Shown in pieces: positions 44,223-52,570 of a stretch of DNA of 59,818 bases. The position numbers were made by a program, and so were the translations under genes. This DNA comes from Burkholderiales bacterium (GTDB taxonomy: Bacteria > Pseudomonadota > Gammaproteobacteria > Burkholderiales > Burkholderiaceae_E), in NCBI GenBank assembly GCA_029977705.1, contig JAPOKJ010000019.1, positions 1 through 59,818 on the forward strand, given 5' to 3'. The notes under the pieces are model-generated. The model worked only from the letters and a program-made list of their open reading frames with translations, was not told where the DNA came from and ran no database searches. The first letter of the stretch is position 1; every line of letters starts with the position of its first letter.

Positions 44223-44711
44223 TCATGCCTGCTCCTCGTCGACACGCTTCATGTTCTCGAGGATCTTGAGCATGTAATGCAGGGCGTGGGTGGTGTCGTT
44301 GATCGAAAAGTCCGCCAGGACCTTGTCGTAATAATCGTGGATCTTGGGGATGGCCTGCTTCTGCCAGACGCGGCGCCCCGAATCAGTCATGGTCACCAGC
44401 CGCGAGCGGCGGTCCTCGGGATCGGACAGCAATTCGAGATGGCCGGCACCGGCCATGCGGCCCAGCAACTCGGTCAGGTTCTGGCGACTGACCATCAGGT
44501 AGCGGGCCAGGTCGCCCACCCGCATCCCCCGCTTGACCTCCTCTCGCGAAAGCGCACCGAGCACTGCCCACTGCTGCGTGGTCAGGCCCTCGGCCTCGAC
44601 GGCGCGGCTGCCGGTCTTGTGCAGCATGTTTCCACACTGATAAAAGCGGAAGAACAACCGGTTGGCCAGTTCCATCTTGGCCTGGTGTTCAGCCTTGTTC
44701 AATTTTTCCAT
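44223..44711 (-). CDS. MarR-family regulator, BadR-like
   Basis: This is a 162-residue MarR-type repressor (or BadR-like activator). The winged helix-turn-helix is visible as GLTTQQWAVLGALSREE, MRVGDLARYLMVSRQNLTELL and DPEDRRSRLVTMTDSGRRVW. In Rhodopseudomonas palustris, BadR is a MarR protein that controls badHI and aliAB, which fits the genes across the divergent promoter here. ATG 44711 is chosen; another frame start 14 codons earlier would overlap the promoter region. A clear inverted repeat sits 49 bp upstream. Confidence 0.85.
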   Translation of the reverse strand: MEKLNKAEHQAKMELANRLFFRFYQCGNMLHKTGSRAVEAEGLTTQQWAVLGALSREEVKRGMRVGDLARYLMVSRQNLTELLGRMAGAGHLELLSDPEDRRSRLVTMTDSGRRVWQKQAIPKIHDYYDKVLADFSINDTTHALHYMLKILENMKRVDEEQA

Positions 44712-44759
44712 GGACGATCCGTTCAAAAAGGGCTTGCAGAGCGTACGCCGCACCGATAG

Positions 44760-44783
44760 AATATGTTAATGTATTGACATATT
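44760..44783. promoter_or_regulatory. Inverted-repeat operator in the marR/badH promoter region
   Basis: AATATGTTAA and TTGACATATT are separated by TGTA; the 10-bp arms match at 9 positions. AT-rich symmetric sites like this are typical of MarR proteins. It lies between the divergent marR and badH genes and contains a TTGACA that could be the -35 for badH, so binding would directly control that promoter. Confidence 0.7.
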
Positions 44784-44844
44784 TGACGCAAGCACGGAAA
44801 ACAACCCGCCGTTGCCGGCGCCCCCCCGACCTCAAGGAGACATC

Positions 44845-45612
44845 ATGGGCAGATTACAGGACAAGGTAGCCATCATCACCGGCGGTGCCGGTGGCATCGG
44901 AGGTGCCAGTTGCCGGCGCTTTGCGCGCGAGGGCGCCAAGGTCGCGGTCTTCGATCGTGATCTGGCCGCTGCCGAGAAAGTGGCTGCCGACATCCGTGCA
45001 GCCGGCGGCACCGCGATCGCCATCGGCTGCGATATCACCGATCGTGAGGCGGTCGATGCCGGGGTGGCTGCCACCGTGGCGCAACTGGGCGACATCGACA
45101 TCCTGGTCAACAACGCCGGCTGGGATGTGTTCCTGCCCTTTACCAAGACCCAGCCCGCCCAGTGGGACAAGCTGATCGCCATCAACCTGATCGGCGCCCT
45201 GCACATGCACCATGCCGTGCTGCCGGGCATGGTGGCTCGCCGCGCTGGCAAGATCGTCAACATCTCCTCGGACGCGGCCCGCGTCGGCTCCTCGGGCGAG
45301 GCGGTCTACGCCGCCTGCAAGGGCGGCATCGTGGCCTTTTCCAAGACCATTGCCCGCGAACACTCGCGCCACAACATCAATGTCAATGTGGTCTGCCCGG
45401 GCCCGACCGACACCGCCCTGTTCGCCGACTACAAGCTGGGCGCCGGCAATCCGGAAAAGCTCGAGGAAGCCTTCAAGCGCTCGATCCCGCTCGGTCGTAT
45501 CGGCCAGCCCGACGACCTGCCCGGCGCCATCGTGTTCTTTGCCAGCGATGACGCCAACTTCGTGACCGGCCAGGTGCTCAGCGTCTCGGGCGGCCTGACG
45601 ATGGGCGGCTGA
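44845..45612 (+). CDS. badH: 2-hydroxycyclohexanecarboxyl-CoA dehydrogenase
   Basis: BadH oxidises 2-hydroxycyclohexane-1-carboxyl-CoA to the 2-keto form with NAD. The 255-residue SDR has the motif TGGAGGIGGA, NNAGWDVF, and the catalytic SDAARVGSSGEAVYAACKGG, given as EAVYAACK (YxxxK). As remembered, it is strikingly like R. palustris BadH along its length. The neighbours badI and aliB strengthen the call. AAGGAG precedes ATG 44845. Confidence 0.88.
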   Translation: MGRLQDKVAIITGGAGGIGGASCRRFAREGAKVAVFDRDLAAAEKVAADIRAAGGTAIAIGCDITDREAVDAGVAATVAQLGDIDILVNNAGWDVFLPFTKTQPAQWDKLIAINLIGALHMHHAVLPGMVARRAGKIVNISSDAARVGSSGEAVYAACKGGIVAFSKTIAREHSRHNINVNVVCPGPTDTALFADYKLGAGNPEKLEEAFKRSIPLGRIGQPDDLPGAIVFFASDDANFVTGQVLSVSGGLTMGG

Positions 45613-45646
45613 GCCCCTCCCCCTTATTCATTCTGGACAATCTCTC

Positions 45647-46429
45647 ATGCAATTCGAAGACATCACCTACGAGGTCCGCAACGGCGTGGCCTGGATCATG
45701 ATCAACCGCCCGGACAAGATGAACGCCTTCCGCGGCCAGACCTGCGACGAGCTGATCAAGGCCTTCAACAAGGCCGGCTACGACCGCGAGGTCGGTGCCA
45801 TCATCTTCGGTGGCCACGGCGACCGTGCCTTCTGCACCGGCGGCGACCAGTCGGCCCACAACGGCAACTACGACGGGCGCGGCACCATCGGCCTGCCGAT
45901 GGAAGAGCTGCATACCGCCATCCGCGATGTCCCCAAGCCGGTCATTGCCCGCGTGCAGGGCTATGCCATCGGCGGCGGCAATGTGCTGGCCACCATCTGC
46001 GACATGACCATTGCCTCCGAGAAGGCGATCTTCGGCCAGGTCGGTCCCAAGATGGGCTCGGTCGATCCGGGCTACGGCACGGCCTTCCTGGCCCGCGTGG
46101 TCGGCGAGAAGAAAGCGCGCGAGATCTGGTACCTGAACAAGCGCTACTCGGCCCAGGAAGCGGTGGCGATGGGCCTGGCCAACACCTGCGTGCCGCATGA
46201 CCAACTCGATGCCGAGTGCCAGAAGGTGGGCGAGGAACTGTGCGAGCGCAGCCCGACCGCGCTGGCCATCGCCAAGCGCAGCTTCAACATGGATACCGCC
46301 CACCAGGCCGGCATCGCGGGCATGGGCATGTATGCCCTCAAGCTGTACTACGATACGGAAGAGTCGCGCGAGGGTGTCAATGCCCTCAAGGAAAAGCGCA
46401 AGCCCGAATTCCGCAAGTACGTGAAGTAA
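45647..46429 (+). CDS. badI: 2-ketocyclohexanecarboxyl-CoA hydrolase
   Basis: BadI is a crotonase-fold ring-cleaving enzyme. It hydrolyses 2-ketocyclohexane-1-carboxyl-CoA to pimelyl-CoA. The 260-residue protein contains CTGGDQSAHNGNYDGRG, PVIARVQGYAIGGGNVL and the long conserved stretch GQVGPKMGSVDPGYGTA, which separate BadI and the related MenB from simple enoyl-CoA hydratases. The sequence closely resembles the R. palustris enzyme as remembered. It follows badH by 34 bp. Confidence 0.92.
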   Translation: MQFEDITYEVRNGVAWIMINRPDKMNAFRGQTCDELIKAFNKAGYDREVGAIIFGGHGDRAFCTGGDQSAHNGNYDGRGTIGLPMEELHTAIRDVPKPVIARVQGYAIGGGNVLATICDMTIASEKAIFGQVGPKMGSVDPGYGTAFLARVVGEKKAREIWYLNKRYSAQEAVAMGLANTCVPHDQLDAECQKVGEELCERSPTALAIAKRSFNMDTAHQAGIAGMGMYALKLYYDTEESREGVNALKEKRKPEFRKYVK

Positions 46430-46455
46430 GCCGTCAGCCCCCAACGAGGCCCTGC

Positions 46456-47607
46456 ATGAACCCTTATCTGAATGACGACCTGATGATGCTGGCCGAACAG
46501 GCGCGGCGCTTTGCCAGCGAGCGCATCGCGCCGGGCTTTCTCGAACGGGACCAGAGCCGCGTGCTCGAGCGCGGCCTGATGGCCGAGATGGGGGCAATGG
46601 GCTTCATTGCGCCGGAGGTGGCCGAGGTGCACGGCGGCCAGGGCCTGGGCTGCCTGGCCGCCGGCGTGATCCACGAGGAGATCGCCCGTGCCGACCTGTC
46701 GATCAGCTACATCAACCTGCTGGCCTCGCTCAATGCCCAGATCCTCTCCGAGCATGGCCAGCCGGCCGTGGCCGGCCCCTGGCTGAAGCGGCTCACCGCC
46801 GGACAGGCGCTGGTGGCGATCGCACTGACTGAACCGCGTGGCGGTTCCGATGCCGCCAACCTGCGCCTGAAGGTCGAGCGGGTCGGCGACCACTACGTGA
46901 TCAACGGCGAGAAGACCTCGATCTCGGCCGCTGATCAGGCCGATGCCATTGTCGTTTTCGGACGCACCGGCAGCGTCGAATCGGGCGCCCATGGCGTGAC
47001 CGCCCTGCTCGTTCCCTCCGACGTGCCGGGCCTGACGCGCAGCCGTTTCGACTGTCATGGCCAGCGCGCCATCGGCCGGGGCTCACTGTTCTTCGAAAAC
47101 GTGAAGATCCCGATCGACCACCGCCTCGGTGACGAGAACAAGGGCTTCGTGCAGGTGATGCAGGGCTTCGATTTCTCGCGCGCCCTGATCGGACTGCAGG
47201 TACTGGCGGTGGCCCGCGTGGCCCTCGAGGAGACCTGGGCCTATGTCGCCCAGCGCGAGGCCTTCGGACAGCCACTGTCCGCGTTCCAGGGCGTCTCGCA
47301 CACGCTGGCCGACTTCGACACCCAGGTCCACGCGGCACGCCTGCTGTGCCTGCAGGCGCTCTGGCTCAAGGACCGCCATCAGCCGCACAGCGCCGAAGCG
47401 GCGATGTGCAAGTGGTGGGGTCCCAAGCTGGCCTACGACACGATCCATGCCTGCCTGCTGATGTTCGGCCATGGCGGCTACGACCGCGGCCTGATGGAGC
47501 AGCGCCTGCGTGATGTGCTGGGCTTCCAGATCGGCGATGGCACTTCGCAGATCATGAAGACCGTCATCGCCCGTGCACGCGCCGGTCGCAAGGCCGTACC
47601 GGCCTAG
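46456..47607 (+). CDS. aliB: Cyclohexanecarboxyl-CoA dehydrogenase
   Basis: AliB oxidises cyclohexanecarboxyl-CoA to cyclohex-1-ene-1-carboxyl-CoA. The 383-residue acyl-CoA dehydrogenase has IALTEPRGGSDAANLR, NGEKTSISAADQADAI and MFGHGGYDRGLMEQRLRDVL, stretches shared with R. palustris AliB as remembered. The placement right after badH and badI supports the specific name over a general acyl-CoA dehydrogenase. ATG 46456 follows the badI stop by 26 bp. Genes for the CoA ligase (aliA) and hydratase (badK) do not follow. Confidence 0.88.
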   Translation: MNPYLNDDLMMLAEQARRFASERIAPGFLERDQSRVLERGLMAEMGAMGFIAPEVAEVHGGQGLGCLAAGVIHEEIARADLSISYINLLASLNAQILSEHGQPAVAGPWLKRLTAGQALVAIALTEPRGGSDAANLRLKVERVGDHYVINGEKTSISAADQADAIVVFGRTGSVESGAHGVTALLVPSDVPGLTRSRFDCHGQRAIGRGSLFFENVKIPIDHRLGDENKGFVQVMQGFDFSRALIGLQVLAVARVALEETWAYVAQREAFGQPLSAFQGVSHTLADFDTQVHAARLLCLQALWLKDRHQPHSAEAAMCKWWGPKLAYDTIHACLLMFGHGGYDRGLMEQRLRDVLGFQIGDGTSQIMKTVIARARAGRKAVPA

Positions 47608-47626
47608 TGATTTACGACACGCCCCA

Positions 47627-48490
47627 CTAGTTCCGGACCCGCATCATCAGGATGCCGGCGACCACCAGCAGCGCGATGCCCGACCAGGCGAGCAGGTTGG
47701 GCACCTCGCCCCAGAACACAAAGCCGAGCAGCAGTGCAAAGGGCAGCCCGCTGTAGCGAAACGGGGCGATGACAGACATCTCGCCCTGCCGCATGCTCTT
47801 GATGATCAGAAAGTAGGCCGCCGCCAGGAACAGCGAGGCCAGGGCCAGGCTGGCCAGCGCATTGAGGGTCAGCGGCTTCCAGCCATCGAGCAGCGAGTAC
47901 GCGCCAGAGAACAGCGTCACCGCCAGGGCCGTGGCCAGGGTGACGACGAAGGAGGGGATGCCCGCCGGAATCGAGCGCGTGAGCAGGTCGCGGGCAGCAT
48001 GCAGCAGGGTGGCCGCCAGTGCCAGCCAGGCATAGGCATTGAAGCCCTCGGCGCGCGGCTGGATGATCATCATCACCGCAACGAAGCCGAGCAGGATCAG
48101 CCACCAGCGGCGGCCCCCGACCGGCTCGCGGGACCAGAGCGCCGCCCCGGCTGCAATGAAGATCGGCGCCGCCATGTTGATCGCCGTCGCATTGCCGATC
48201 GGCAGATGGGCCAGGGCCGTCAGATAACACCAGGAGGCCAGTGCATCGACCAGCGCACGCCGCCACACCTGGACGCGGGTGATGGCCGAAAAGTCTCGCT
48301 GCTGCAGCAGGAACCGGCCGATGGCCAGCAGCAGCAGGCAGGCGAACACCCCACGGATGAAAATCAGCTGGGCACTGGCCAACTGGGCGCTGACATGCTT
48401 GACCAGCGCATCATTGCTGATGAAACACACGCCTGCCGCCACGGTCGCCGCCACCCCGATCCGGTTGGGGGTGTCCAGCAGCCCTCTCAT
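47627..48490 (-). CDS. EamA/DMT-family transporter
   Basis: This is a 287-residue, ten-helix transporter of the drug/metabolite type with two EamA halves. The second half shows MSVIAPFRYSGLPFALLLGFVFWGE, given as SVIAPFRYSGLPFALLLG, a common end pattern. Its start overlaps the dus stop (ATGA). It is convergent with aliB, with a 19-bp gap. Substrate unknown; it is one of three DMT transporters in the window. Confidence 0.88.
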   Translation of the reverse strand: MRGLLDTPNRIGVAATVAAGVCFISNDALVKHVSAQLASAQLIFIRGVFACLLLLAIGRFLLQQRDFSAITRVQVWRRALVDALASWCYLTALAHLPIGNATAINMAAPIFIAAGAALWSREPVGGRRWWLILLGFVAVMMIIQPRAEGFNAYAWLALAATLLHAARDLLTRSIPAGIPSFVVTLATALAVTLFSGAYSLLDGWKPLTLNALASLALASLFLAAAYFLIIKSMRQGEMSVIAPFRYSGLPFALLLGFVFWGEVPNLLAWSGIALLVVAGILMMRVRN

Positions 48491-49509
48491 GCGGCCAGCG
48501 CTTCGTCCAGGCGCAGCAGGTAGTCCTGCACACGGGCTGCGTCGTTGTGCACGCGCAGGTCATCGAACATGAGTTGCGCCTGCGGGTAGCGGCGCCGCAT
48601 CAGGTTGAGCCATTGCTTGAGCCGGCCGGCACGATGGCGGGGCACCACACGGGCCGCCACCAGGGCCCAGAACTGCGGCAGCAGGGGCTGGACGTCCGGC
48701 CAGCCGACCAGGCGCGGCACGCCACTGGCGCTGTCGGCCATGGCGATGCCGGTCTGCCCCGAGGCCCTGGCCTGCTGCGCATCATGACGGCGGATCTCCC
48801 AGGCCAGGCCGGGATCGGCCACCATGCCGCGGCCCAGCATCAGGTCCTGCACGCCCGCCTCGGCGCGGCAGCGCCGCGCATCGGCCAGCGACCAGATCTC
48901 GCCATTGGCGATCAGCGGGATGCCGATCTGGGTGCGCAGGTCGGCAATGCGGTGCCAGTAGGCCGGCGGCCGGTAGCCCTGTGCCTTGGTGCGGGCATGC
49001 ACCACCACATGGGCGGCACCGCCTGCCGCGATGGCGCGCACGCAGTCCTCGGCGCGACTGTCATCCATGAAGCCCAGGCGCATCTTGCCGGTGACCGGCA
49101 GCGCTGCCGGCACGGCACGGCGCACCGCCGCCACGATACGGTGGATCAGCTCGGGATCGGTGAGCAGCATGGCGCCCCCGCCATGGCGGTTGACGATCTT
49201 GGCCGGACAGCCAAAGTTCAGGTCCACGCCCGCCGGTCCGAGCGATGCCAGTTGCGCCGCATTCTCGGCCAGGCATTGCGGATCAGAACCGAGCAGCTGG
49301 CCATACACCGGTGTGCCCGCGAGCGTGCGTCCGCCATTGAGCAACTCGGGCACGATGCGGGTGAAGACGCGACGCGGCAACAGCTGGTCGGTGATGCGGA
49401 TGAACTCGGAGACGCAGGCATCGACGCCCCCGATCCGGGTCAGGATGTCGCGCAGCACGCAGTCGAGCAGGCCCTCCATGGGGGCCAGCAACAGGCGCGG
49501 CGCCGTCAT
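48487..49509 (-). CDS. dusC: tRNA-dihydrouridine synthase
   Basis: This is a 340-residue FMN-dependent enzyme that reduces uridine in tRNA to dihydrouridine. The N-terminal LLLAPMEGLLD and the catalytic Cys in VDLNFGCPAKIVNRHGGG, given as NFGCPAK, are diagnostic. The FMN-binding end shows ANGEIWSLADA and LMLGRGMVADPGLAW. The subgroup looks like DusC. It overlaps both neighbours with ATGA junctions: the hydrolase stop upstream and the DMT transporter start downstream. Confidence 0.9.
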   Translation of the reverse strand: MTAPRLLLAPMEGLLDCVLRDILTRIGGVDACVSEFIRITDQLLPRRVFTRIVPELLNGGRTLAGTPVYGQLLGSDPQCLAENAAQLASLGPAGVDLNFGCPAKIVNRHGGGAMLLTDPELIHRIVAAVRRAVPAALPVTGKMRLGFMDDSRAEDCVRAIAAGGAAHVVVHARTKAQGYRPPAYWHRIADLRTQIGIPLIANGEIWSLADARRCRAEAGVQDLMLGRGMVADPGLAWEIRRHDAQQARASGQTGIAMADSASGVPRLVGWPDVQPLLPQFWALVAARVVPRHRAGRLKQWLNLMRRRYPQAQLMFDDLRVHNDAARVQDYLLRLDEALAA

Positions 49510-50618
49510 CCGGGCAGGCCTTGCAGGAAATCGAGCAGGTGGCGACTGACCGCCGCCGGCTGCTCCTGCTGCACCCAGTGACCGGCACCGGGCACCAGAT
49601 GCACGCCGCGCAGCTGCGCGCAGCCACTGGCCTGCATGCGCTCGAACTCGCCAGGCTTCTGGTAGGTGCCCCAGTCGGAAGCGCCGCTGATGAACAGCGC
49701 CGGCACATCGATGCACTTGCCCCGATGGCCGCGCAACTGCTCGACGAAGGCCGGCGTGGTGCCGCAGCGATACCACTGCAATCCGCCTTGAAAGCCTGCC
49801 CGTGCATATTCGTCGCAGTACACCTGAAGGTCGTGATCGGGCAGCCAGGCACAGGCCGCGATGGCAGCCGCATCGGGCATGAAGGGTTCCACCGTCCCGG
49901 CCATCGTCTGCTCCAGGTCCATCACGTAGTAGGTGGGCAGTTGCGCGATCTCCTCGGCGCGCCAGGCCTTGAGCGGATGCGGCTGGTTGCCGGCCCAGTC
50001 GGCACTCTTGGAATGGTAATAGGCGCGCATGAAGGCGAGCAGGCCTTGCGGGGCATCGAGCATGTCGCGCTCGGCCTGCGGTGTCGAGTAGTACCACTGG
50101 TAGTGCTTGCGCGGCCGAGGCAGGCGGGCCAGTTCGGCATGGATGTCGGGTGCGCCGGGCACCACGGGCAGGGGCGGGCCGCCGAAGGGCGCACTCATCA
50201 AGGCCACGGCCCGAAATTGCTGCGGGTACAGCAGCGCACACCAGGCGGCCACCGGTGAACCGAAGTCATGACCGATCACGGCGGCCACGGCATCGACGCC
50301 CAGGGCCGCGAGCAAGGCCCGTGCATCCTCGACCAGCGCCGGCATGCTGAAAGCGGTCAGGTCGGCCTCGTAACGACCATCCCAGCCGGTGGTCCGGCCA
50401 TAGCCGCGCTGGTCCGGTGCCAGCACGTGGTAGCCGGCTGCGGCCAGTGCCGGCATGATCTTGCGCCAGCTGAAGGCCAGCTCGGGAAAGCCGTGCAGCA
50501 GCAGGAGCACGGGACGGCCAGGCTCACCGGCCTCGAGCAGGTGCATGGACAGACCGCGCACGCCCTCGACCTGACGCGAGCTGATGCCGGGCGGCAAAGG
50601 CAGGGCAGAAAGGGTCAT
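49506..50618 (-). CDS. Alpha/beta hydrolase, epoxide hydrolase-like
   Basis: This is a 370-residue alpha/beta hydrolase. The oxyanion motif is LLLHGFPELAFSW, then DQRGYGRT, and the nucleophile elbow GHDFGSPVAAW has Asp, which fits epoxide hydrolases and haloalkane dehalogenases. A late catalytic His is in GAGHWVQQEQP. The HGFPE motif favours epoxide hydrolase. It is the first gene of a three-gene overlapping unit with dus and a DMT transporter. Confidence 0.87.
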   Translation of the reverse strand: MTLSALPLPPGISSRQVEGVRGLSMHLLEAGEPGRPVLLLLHGFPELAFSWRKIMPALAAAGYHVLAPDQRGYGRTTGWDGRYEADLTAFSMPALVEDARALLAALGVDAVAAVIGHDFGSPVAAWCALLYPQQFRAVALMSAPFGGPPLPVVPGAPDIHAELARLPRPRKHYQWYYSTPQAERDMLDAPQGLLAFMRAYYHSKSADWAGNQPHPLKAWRAEEIAQLPTYYVMDLEQTMAGTVEPFMPDAAAIAACAWLPDHDLQVYCDEYARAGFQGGLQWYRCGTTPAFVEQLRGHRGKCIDVPALFISGASDWGTYQKPGEFERMQASGCAQLRGVHLVPGAGHWVQQEQPAAVSRHLLDFLQGLPG

Positions 50619-50678
50619 CAGCGTCCTCGATGGATGTACGACGGGGCAGGCATGGGCGTCATCAGCGGCGGCCGGCGA

Positions 50679-51524
50679 TCACTTGCGCGACAGGTACACA
50701 CCGATGATGGCCAGCACCATGCCCAGCAGGGCGATGGCACTGAGCCGCTCATCGAACAGCAGCCAGGCGATGGCCGAGGTGCTGGCCGGCACCAGGTAGA
50801 ACAGGCTGGCCACGTTGACCGCCGTCCCGCGCCGGATCAGCCCGTTGAGCAGGCTGATCGCCCCCAGCGACAGCACGAAGACCAGCCAGCCCAGCGCAAA
50901 CACGAAATCAGGCGTGAAGCTGACCCGGAACTGTTCGGTGAATGCCGCCACCACCAGGGTCACCAGTGCCGCCGGAATGAACTGCGCCACCGCCCCGGTG
51001 CGCCAGTCCAGCCCGGGACAGAAGCGCTTCTGGTACACGGTACCGGCGGTGATGCCCAGCAGGGCCACCAGCGAGGCTCCCAGACCTTCCAGGCCAAAGC
51101 CCGCCTGGATGCGGCCCGACAGCACCAGCACCACGCCGACCAGGCCCAGCACCAGCCCGAGCCACTGCCGCGGGATCACCGTTTCCTTGAGGAACCAGCC
51201 GGCGGCAAAGGCGGTCAGCAAGGGCTGCAGGCCCACCACCAGGCTCGACAGCCCGGCCGGAAAGCCCTTCGAGATCGACGTGAAGACCCCGCCCAGGTAC
51301 ACCGCATGCACCAGCACCCCGGACACACCGATATGGAACCATTCCTTGCCGCTCCTGGGCCAGGGGGCACGCATCACGAGCGCCACCAGGGTCATGAGCA
51401 CGATGACCGCGGCATAGCGGATCAGCAGGAAGGTCAGGGGCTCGGCATGCGGCAGACCGAACTTGGCCCCGATGAAGCCGGTGCTCCACAGGAAGACGAA
51501 CAGGAAGGGGTAGAGGCGGGTCAT
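50679..51524 (-). CDS. EamA/DMT-family transporter
   Basis: This is a 281-residue, ten-helix transporter of the drug/metabolite family, beginning FLFVFLWSTGFIGAKFGLP, a typical DMT first helix. The second half ends with LFYLVPASTSAIAWLLFDERL. ATG 51524 is chosen; the frame stays open upstream, but that part runs antisense across the NnrU gene. It is divergent from NnrU with about 100 bp between starts. Substrate unknown. Confidence 0.88.
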   Translation of the reverse strand: MTRLYPFLFVFLWSTGFIGAKFGLPHAEPLTFLLIRYAAVIVLMTLVALVMRAPWPRSGKEWFHIGVSGVLVHAVYLGGVFTSISKGFPAGLSSLVVGLQPLLTAFAAGWFLKETVIPRQWLGLVLGLVGVVLVLSGRIQAGFGLEGLGASLVALLGITAGTVYQKRFCPGLDWRTGAVAQFIPAALVTLVVAAFTEQFRVSFTPDFVFALGWLVFVLSLGAISLLNGLIRRGTAVNVASLFYLVPASTSAIAWLLFDERLSAIALLGMVLAIIGVYLSRK

Positions 51525-51626
51525 GGAGGTGCGCAGGACTGGAGTCGCATTGTAAGGGGGTGTCGCGCCGCGGATCGCGGCGGGCAGGCTATAGTGGGTG
51601 CTGCCCATCCGTCTGCGGAGTTCCCC

Positions 51627-52205
51627 ATGCTGGTCCTGATCATCGGTCTCGTCCTGTTTCTCGGCATCCATTCCTGCCGCATCGTGGCCGAGGGCTTTCG
51701 CAGCCGCTTCATCGCGCAGCGCGGCGCAGGTCCCTGGAAGGGCCTTTATTCGCTGATCGCAGGTCTGGGCCTGGCCCTCATCATCTGGGGCTATGGGCTG
51801 GCCCGCCAGCAGCCGGTCGTGCTGTGGACCCCGCCGGCCAGCCTGCGCCATGTCGCCTCCCTGCTGGTGCTGATCGCCTTCATCCTGATGGCCGCGACCT
51901 ACGTCCCGCGCAACGGCCTGAAGGCACGCCTGCACCATCCGATGGTGCTGTCGGTGAAGGCCTGGGCCCTGGGCCACCTGCTGGCCAATGGCTCTGTGGC
52001 CGACCTGCTGCTGTTCGGCGGCTTCCTGCTGTGGGCAGCGGCCAGCTTTTCAGCAGCCCGACGGCGCGACCGGGCCGGCCAGGTCCGCTATCCGCCCGGC
52101 ACGATCGGAGGCACCGTGCTGTGCATCGTCATCGGCACGGCGGCCTGGGTCGTCTTCGCCCTCTGGCTGCACGGCTGGCTGATCGGGGTGCGGCCTTTTG
52201 CTTGA
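51627..52205 (+). CDS. NnrU-family membrane protein
   Basis: This is a 192-residue protein with five predicted membrane helices, beginning MLVLIIGLVLFLGIHSCRIV, which is the NnrU family start (F-x-G-x-H-S). NnrU is linked in Rhodobacter to nitrite/nitric oxide respiration, and homologues are widespread; direct function is unclear. The stop is 7 bp before an FNR-type box that probably serves the next gene. Confidence 0.85.
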   Translation: MLVLIIGLVLFLGIHSCRIVAEGFRSRFIAQRGAGPWKGLYSLIAGLGLALIIWGYGLARQQPVVLWTPPASLRHVASLLVLIAFILMAATYVPRNGLKARLHHPMVLSVKAWALGHLLANGSVADLLLFGGFLLWAAASFSAARRRDRAGQVRYPPGTIGGTVLCIVIGTAAWVVFALWLHGWLIGVRPFA

Positions 52206-52211
52206 GATTGC

Positions 52212-52225
52212 TTGATCCGGATCAA
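52212..52225 (+). promoter_or_regulatory. Perfect FNR/Anr-type box upstream of DUF465 gene
   Basis: TTGATCCGGATCAA matches the consensus TTGAT-N4-ATCAA at every specified base and is a perfect palindrome. Its centre is about 61.5 bp upstream of the start predicted from the -10 at 52268. That is the classical class I activator position for FNR/CRP proteins, so oxygen-limited induction is predicted. Confidence 0.7.
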
Positions 52226-52267
52226 CAAGTGCTGAGGGCGGGGCTTCAAGGCCGGGGATGGCGTCCC

Positions 52268-52273
52268 TATACT
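52268..52273 (+). promoter_or_regulatory. Predicted -10 element of the DUF465 gene
   Basis: TATACT lies 36 bp upstream of the ATG, with no good -35. The missing -35 fits a promoter that needs the upstream FNR-type activator. Confidence 0.55.
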
Positions 52274-52308
52274 GGACGCAGACCCTTTACCTTCAAGGCA
52301 CCTGCCCC

Positions 52309-52554
52309 ATGAATTCGAATCTGCTGTCACACGCCATCAACCGCGAATTTCCCGAACTGGCCGACAAGGTCGCCCGTCTCAAGGGCAGCAACGCCCATTT
52401 CACCCGCCTGCTGCACGAGCATGATGATCTGGACGTCCAGATCACCAAGGACGAGACCGGCGTCGCACCGATGGCCGACAAGGCCCTGGAAGACCTCAAG
52501 AAGCGCCGCCTGCACCTGAAGGACGAGTTGTACCGGATCGCCAACGCCGCCTGA
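52309..52554 (+). CDS. DUF465 (YdcH-like) small protein
   Basis: This is an 81-residue protein, mostly helical, with the DUF465 stretch INREFPELADKVARLKGSN and a C-terminal KKRRLHLKDELYRIAN. Members of this family are small coiled-coil-like proteins without a known enzymatic role. ATG 52309 is preceded by AAGG. It is the first gene downstream of a perfect FNR-type box, so it is probably induced at low oxygen. Confidence 0.85.
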   Translation: MNSNLLSHAINREFPELADKVARLKGSNAHFTRLLHEHDDLDVQITKDETGVAPMADKALEDLKKRRLHLKDELYRIANAA

Positions 52555-52570
52555 GCGGGACGACGATCGA

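Noticed and set aside
48487-50241. Possible 584-codon fusion of dus with upstream sequence
   Set aside because: The N-terminal extension is the out-of-frame shadow of the hydrolase gene; the Dus domain starts cleanly at 49509 with an ATGA overlap.
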